NCBI GenBank assembly: GCA_020718965.1
Contig: DYRE01000164.1
Coordinates: 1 to 5,317 of the forward strand
From: Desulfomonile tiedjei
GTDB taxonomy: Bacteria > Desulfobacterota > Desulfomonilia > Desulfomonilales > Desulfomonilaceae
Direction: 5' to 3'
DNA: 5,317 nt
The notes under the pieces were generated by a model. That model did no database searches. It was not told the DNA's origin and saw only the letters and a list, made by a program, of their open reading frames with translations. This document shows, piece after piece, positions 4,642 through 5,317 of the stretch (the stretch's first letter is position 1; each line of letters opens with the position of its first letter). The translations under genes were made by a program, and so were the position numbers.

Positions 4642-5070
4642 ATGCCATACCGAATCATAAAGGAAGAGTGCCGCGGCTGTGGAACCTGCGCGCGCGTTTG
4701 CCCACAGAGGGCTTCGAACGGCGAAAAGAAAAAACCGCACGAAATTGATGTGACAAAATGCATTGAGTGTGGAGTTTGTGGAAGAGCCTGTCCCTACGGA
4801 GCCATCCGAGACGAGAAGGGCAACAAACCTGAGAAAATAAAAAGATCTGAATGGCCTAAGCCCTATGTCTTCAAAGAAGATTGTGTCGGCTGCGAGGTTT
4901 GCGTAGCTGTATGCCCCTTCCATGCATTAGGTATGGGAGAGCTGGATGGTGAGAATATAGCGGGTCTTTACGATCCCAAAGCCTGCGTGGGCTGCGGGCT
5001 GTGTGAACAAGCCTGCCCTGTCCACGCGATACAGCTTTTCTGGCCGAGCGAGCTAAGAAAATCAGCCTGA
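4642..5070 (+). CDS. four-cluster [4Fe-4S] ferredoxin (polyferredoxin-like)
   Basis: This is a 142-residue electron-transfer protein with four complete CxxCxxCxxxC motifs: C10/C13/C16/C20, C40/C43/C46/C50, C81/C84/C87/C91 and C115/C118/C121/C125. All four have Pro after the last Cys. They form two bacterial 2[4Fe-4S] ferredoxin modules joined by a lysine-rich linker (about 58-75), so four clusters are expected. There is no signal peptide, Tat motif or membrane segment, so it should be cytosolic. Proteins of this kind serve as electron carriers or as subunits of oxidoreductases such as hydrogenases and dehydrogenases; with no catalytic gene beside it, the partner is unknown. GGGAGGAG at 4627-4634 lies seven bases before the ATG. 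It follows nfu by 48 bases and is closed by an intrinsic terminator. Confidence 0.93.
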   Translation: MPYRIIKEECRGCGTCARVCPQRASNGEKKKPHEIDVTKCIECGVCGRACPYGAIRDEKGNKPEKIKRSEWPKPYVFKEDCVGCEVCVAVCPFHALGMGELDGENIAGLYDPKACVGCGLCEQACPVHAIQLFWPSELRKSA

Positions 5071-5096
5071 AAACTATCTAGAACCATATGTCGACA

Positions 5097-5135
5097 ACGC
5101 GCTCTGACGGTGAAATCCATCAGGGCGCGTTTTTT
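5097..5135 (+). terminator. rho-independent terminator of the nfu-ferredoxin unit
   Basis: A 14-position stem joins 5097-5110 to 5117-5130. It contains ACGCGC with GCGCGT, one T-G wobble, CTGA with TCAG, a single C-A mismatch and a final GG/CC pair, around the loop TGAAAT. Six T residues follow at 5130-5135. CGACAA (5092-5097) and TTGTCG (5134-5139) can extend the stem further. It lies 27 bases after the ferredoxin stop. Confidence 0.88.
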
Positions 5136-5317
5136 GTCGGAAAATGTCCAAATAGACCTGGCCTAGTCATACGCGCTACTGCTAAAGCCCCTAAGCGGCC
5201 GATTTTCTGTATGCTTCAGAGTATAGTGCGCGCCAATTCAGTGTAAATAGGCAAAAGAACTTCTGGGATTACTGGACCGCTTCACGAATTTATTTCGTCG
5301 CATCGCTTTTTTTCAGG
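5136..5317. other. terminal non-coding stretch
   Basis: No reading frame in the last 182 bases has a plausible start and length on either strand; the longest candidates are under 15 residues. The only structure besides the leftward promoter is a small hairpin, ACGAA (5284-5288) with TTCGT (5294-5298), followed by a T-run at 5307-5313. This is too weak and too distant from the stem to call a terminator. A gene may begin beyond the window. Confidence 0.6.
5220..5247 (-). promoter_or_regulatory. candidate sigma70 promoter directed leftward
   Basis: On the minus strand TTTACA (complement of 5242-5247) and TATACT (complement of 5220-5225) each match five of six consensus bases, with a 16-base spacer. 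Transcription would start near 5213 and run toward the ferredoxin terminator. No open reading frame follows it leftward before the terminator stem, so a small or antisense RNA is the only product I can propose. Chance matches of this quality do occur. Confidence 0.35.

Noticed and set aside
4615..4923. 102-codon minus-strand frame opposite the ferredoxin gene
   Set aside because: It mirrors the Cys- and Lys-rich ferredoxin codons and has no supporting ribosome-binding site or motif.
1..5317. CRISPR array, insertion sequence, tRNA or rRNA
   Set aside because: No regularly spaced repeats, transposase motifs, terminal inverted repeats with target duplications, or tRNA/rRNA signatures were seen on either strand.

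Overview
The window reads as accessory DNA of an anaerobic bacterium, most likely a Desulfobacterota (deltaproteobacterial) relative. The grounds are three gas-vesicle genes in the order known from Bacillus megaterium (gvpS-gvpK-gvpJ), a small protein resembling the DVU0772 family of sulfate reducers, a stand-alone Nfu/NifU scaffold and a four-cluster ferredoxin. GC content looks somewhat below 50% by eye. The taxonomic call is an inference from gene content; there is no rRNA or tRNA here to settle it. All supported genes lie on the + strand.

Layout. Bases 1-202 hold the tail of an upstream region that cannot be assigned: one frame looks coding (19-156) but has no start and an in-frame stop just before it. 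The gas-vesicle block follows: gvpS-like (203-439), gvpK (510-941) and gvpJ-like (955-1215), closed by a stem-loop (1236-1270) and a strong intrinsic terminator (1302-1326). The major shell protein GvpA, GvpN and GvpF/L are not in the window and would be expected upstream.

A second block holds a GTG-started 120-residue conserved protein (1448-1810) and a 727-residue Cdc48/p97-type tandem AAA+ ATPase (1887-4070). The ATPase is the most unusual gene here. It has a His/Cys-rich N-terminal extension that could bind metal. Its D1 ring keeps every catalytic residue. Its D2 ring keeps Walker A but has lost the Walker B glutamate, the sensor-1 asparagine and the first arginine finger.

A 298-base gap (4071-4368) contains a long inverted repeat (4124-4208) with mutually exclusive inner stems, followed by a GC-rich leader hairpin. 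Then come nfu (4369-4593) and a four-[4Fe-4S] ferredoxin (4642-5070), ended by an intrinsic terminator (5097-5135). The last ~180 bases carry no gene that I can support, but a good sigma70-like promoter points leftward at 5220-5247.

How the parts may work together. GvpS, GvpK and GvpJ are accessory proteins of gas-vesicle nucleation and assembly. The adjacent Cdc48-like ATPase is a candidate unfoldase or segregase acting on gas-vesicle proteins, but only proximity suggests this, and a terminator separates the two blocks. Nfu and the ferredoxin form a separate iron-sulfur unit: Nfu can deliver clusters and the ferredoxin consumes four of them.
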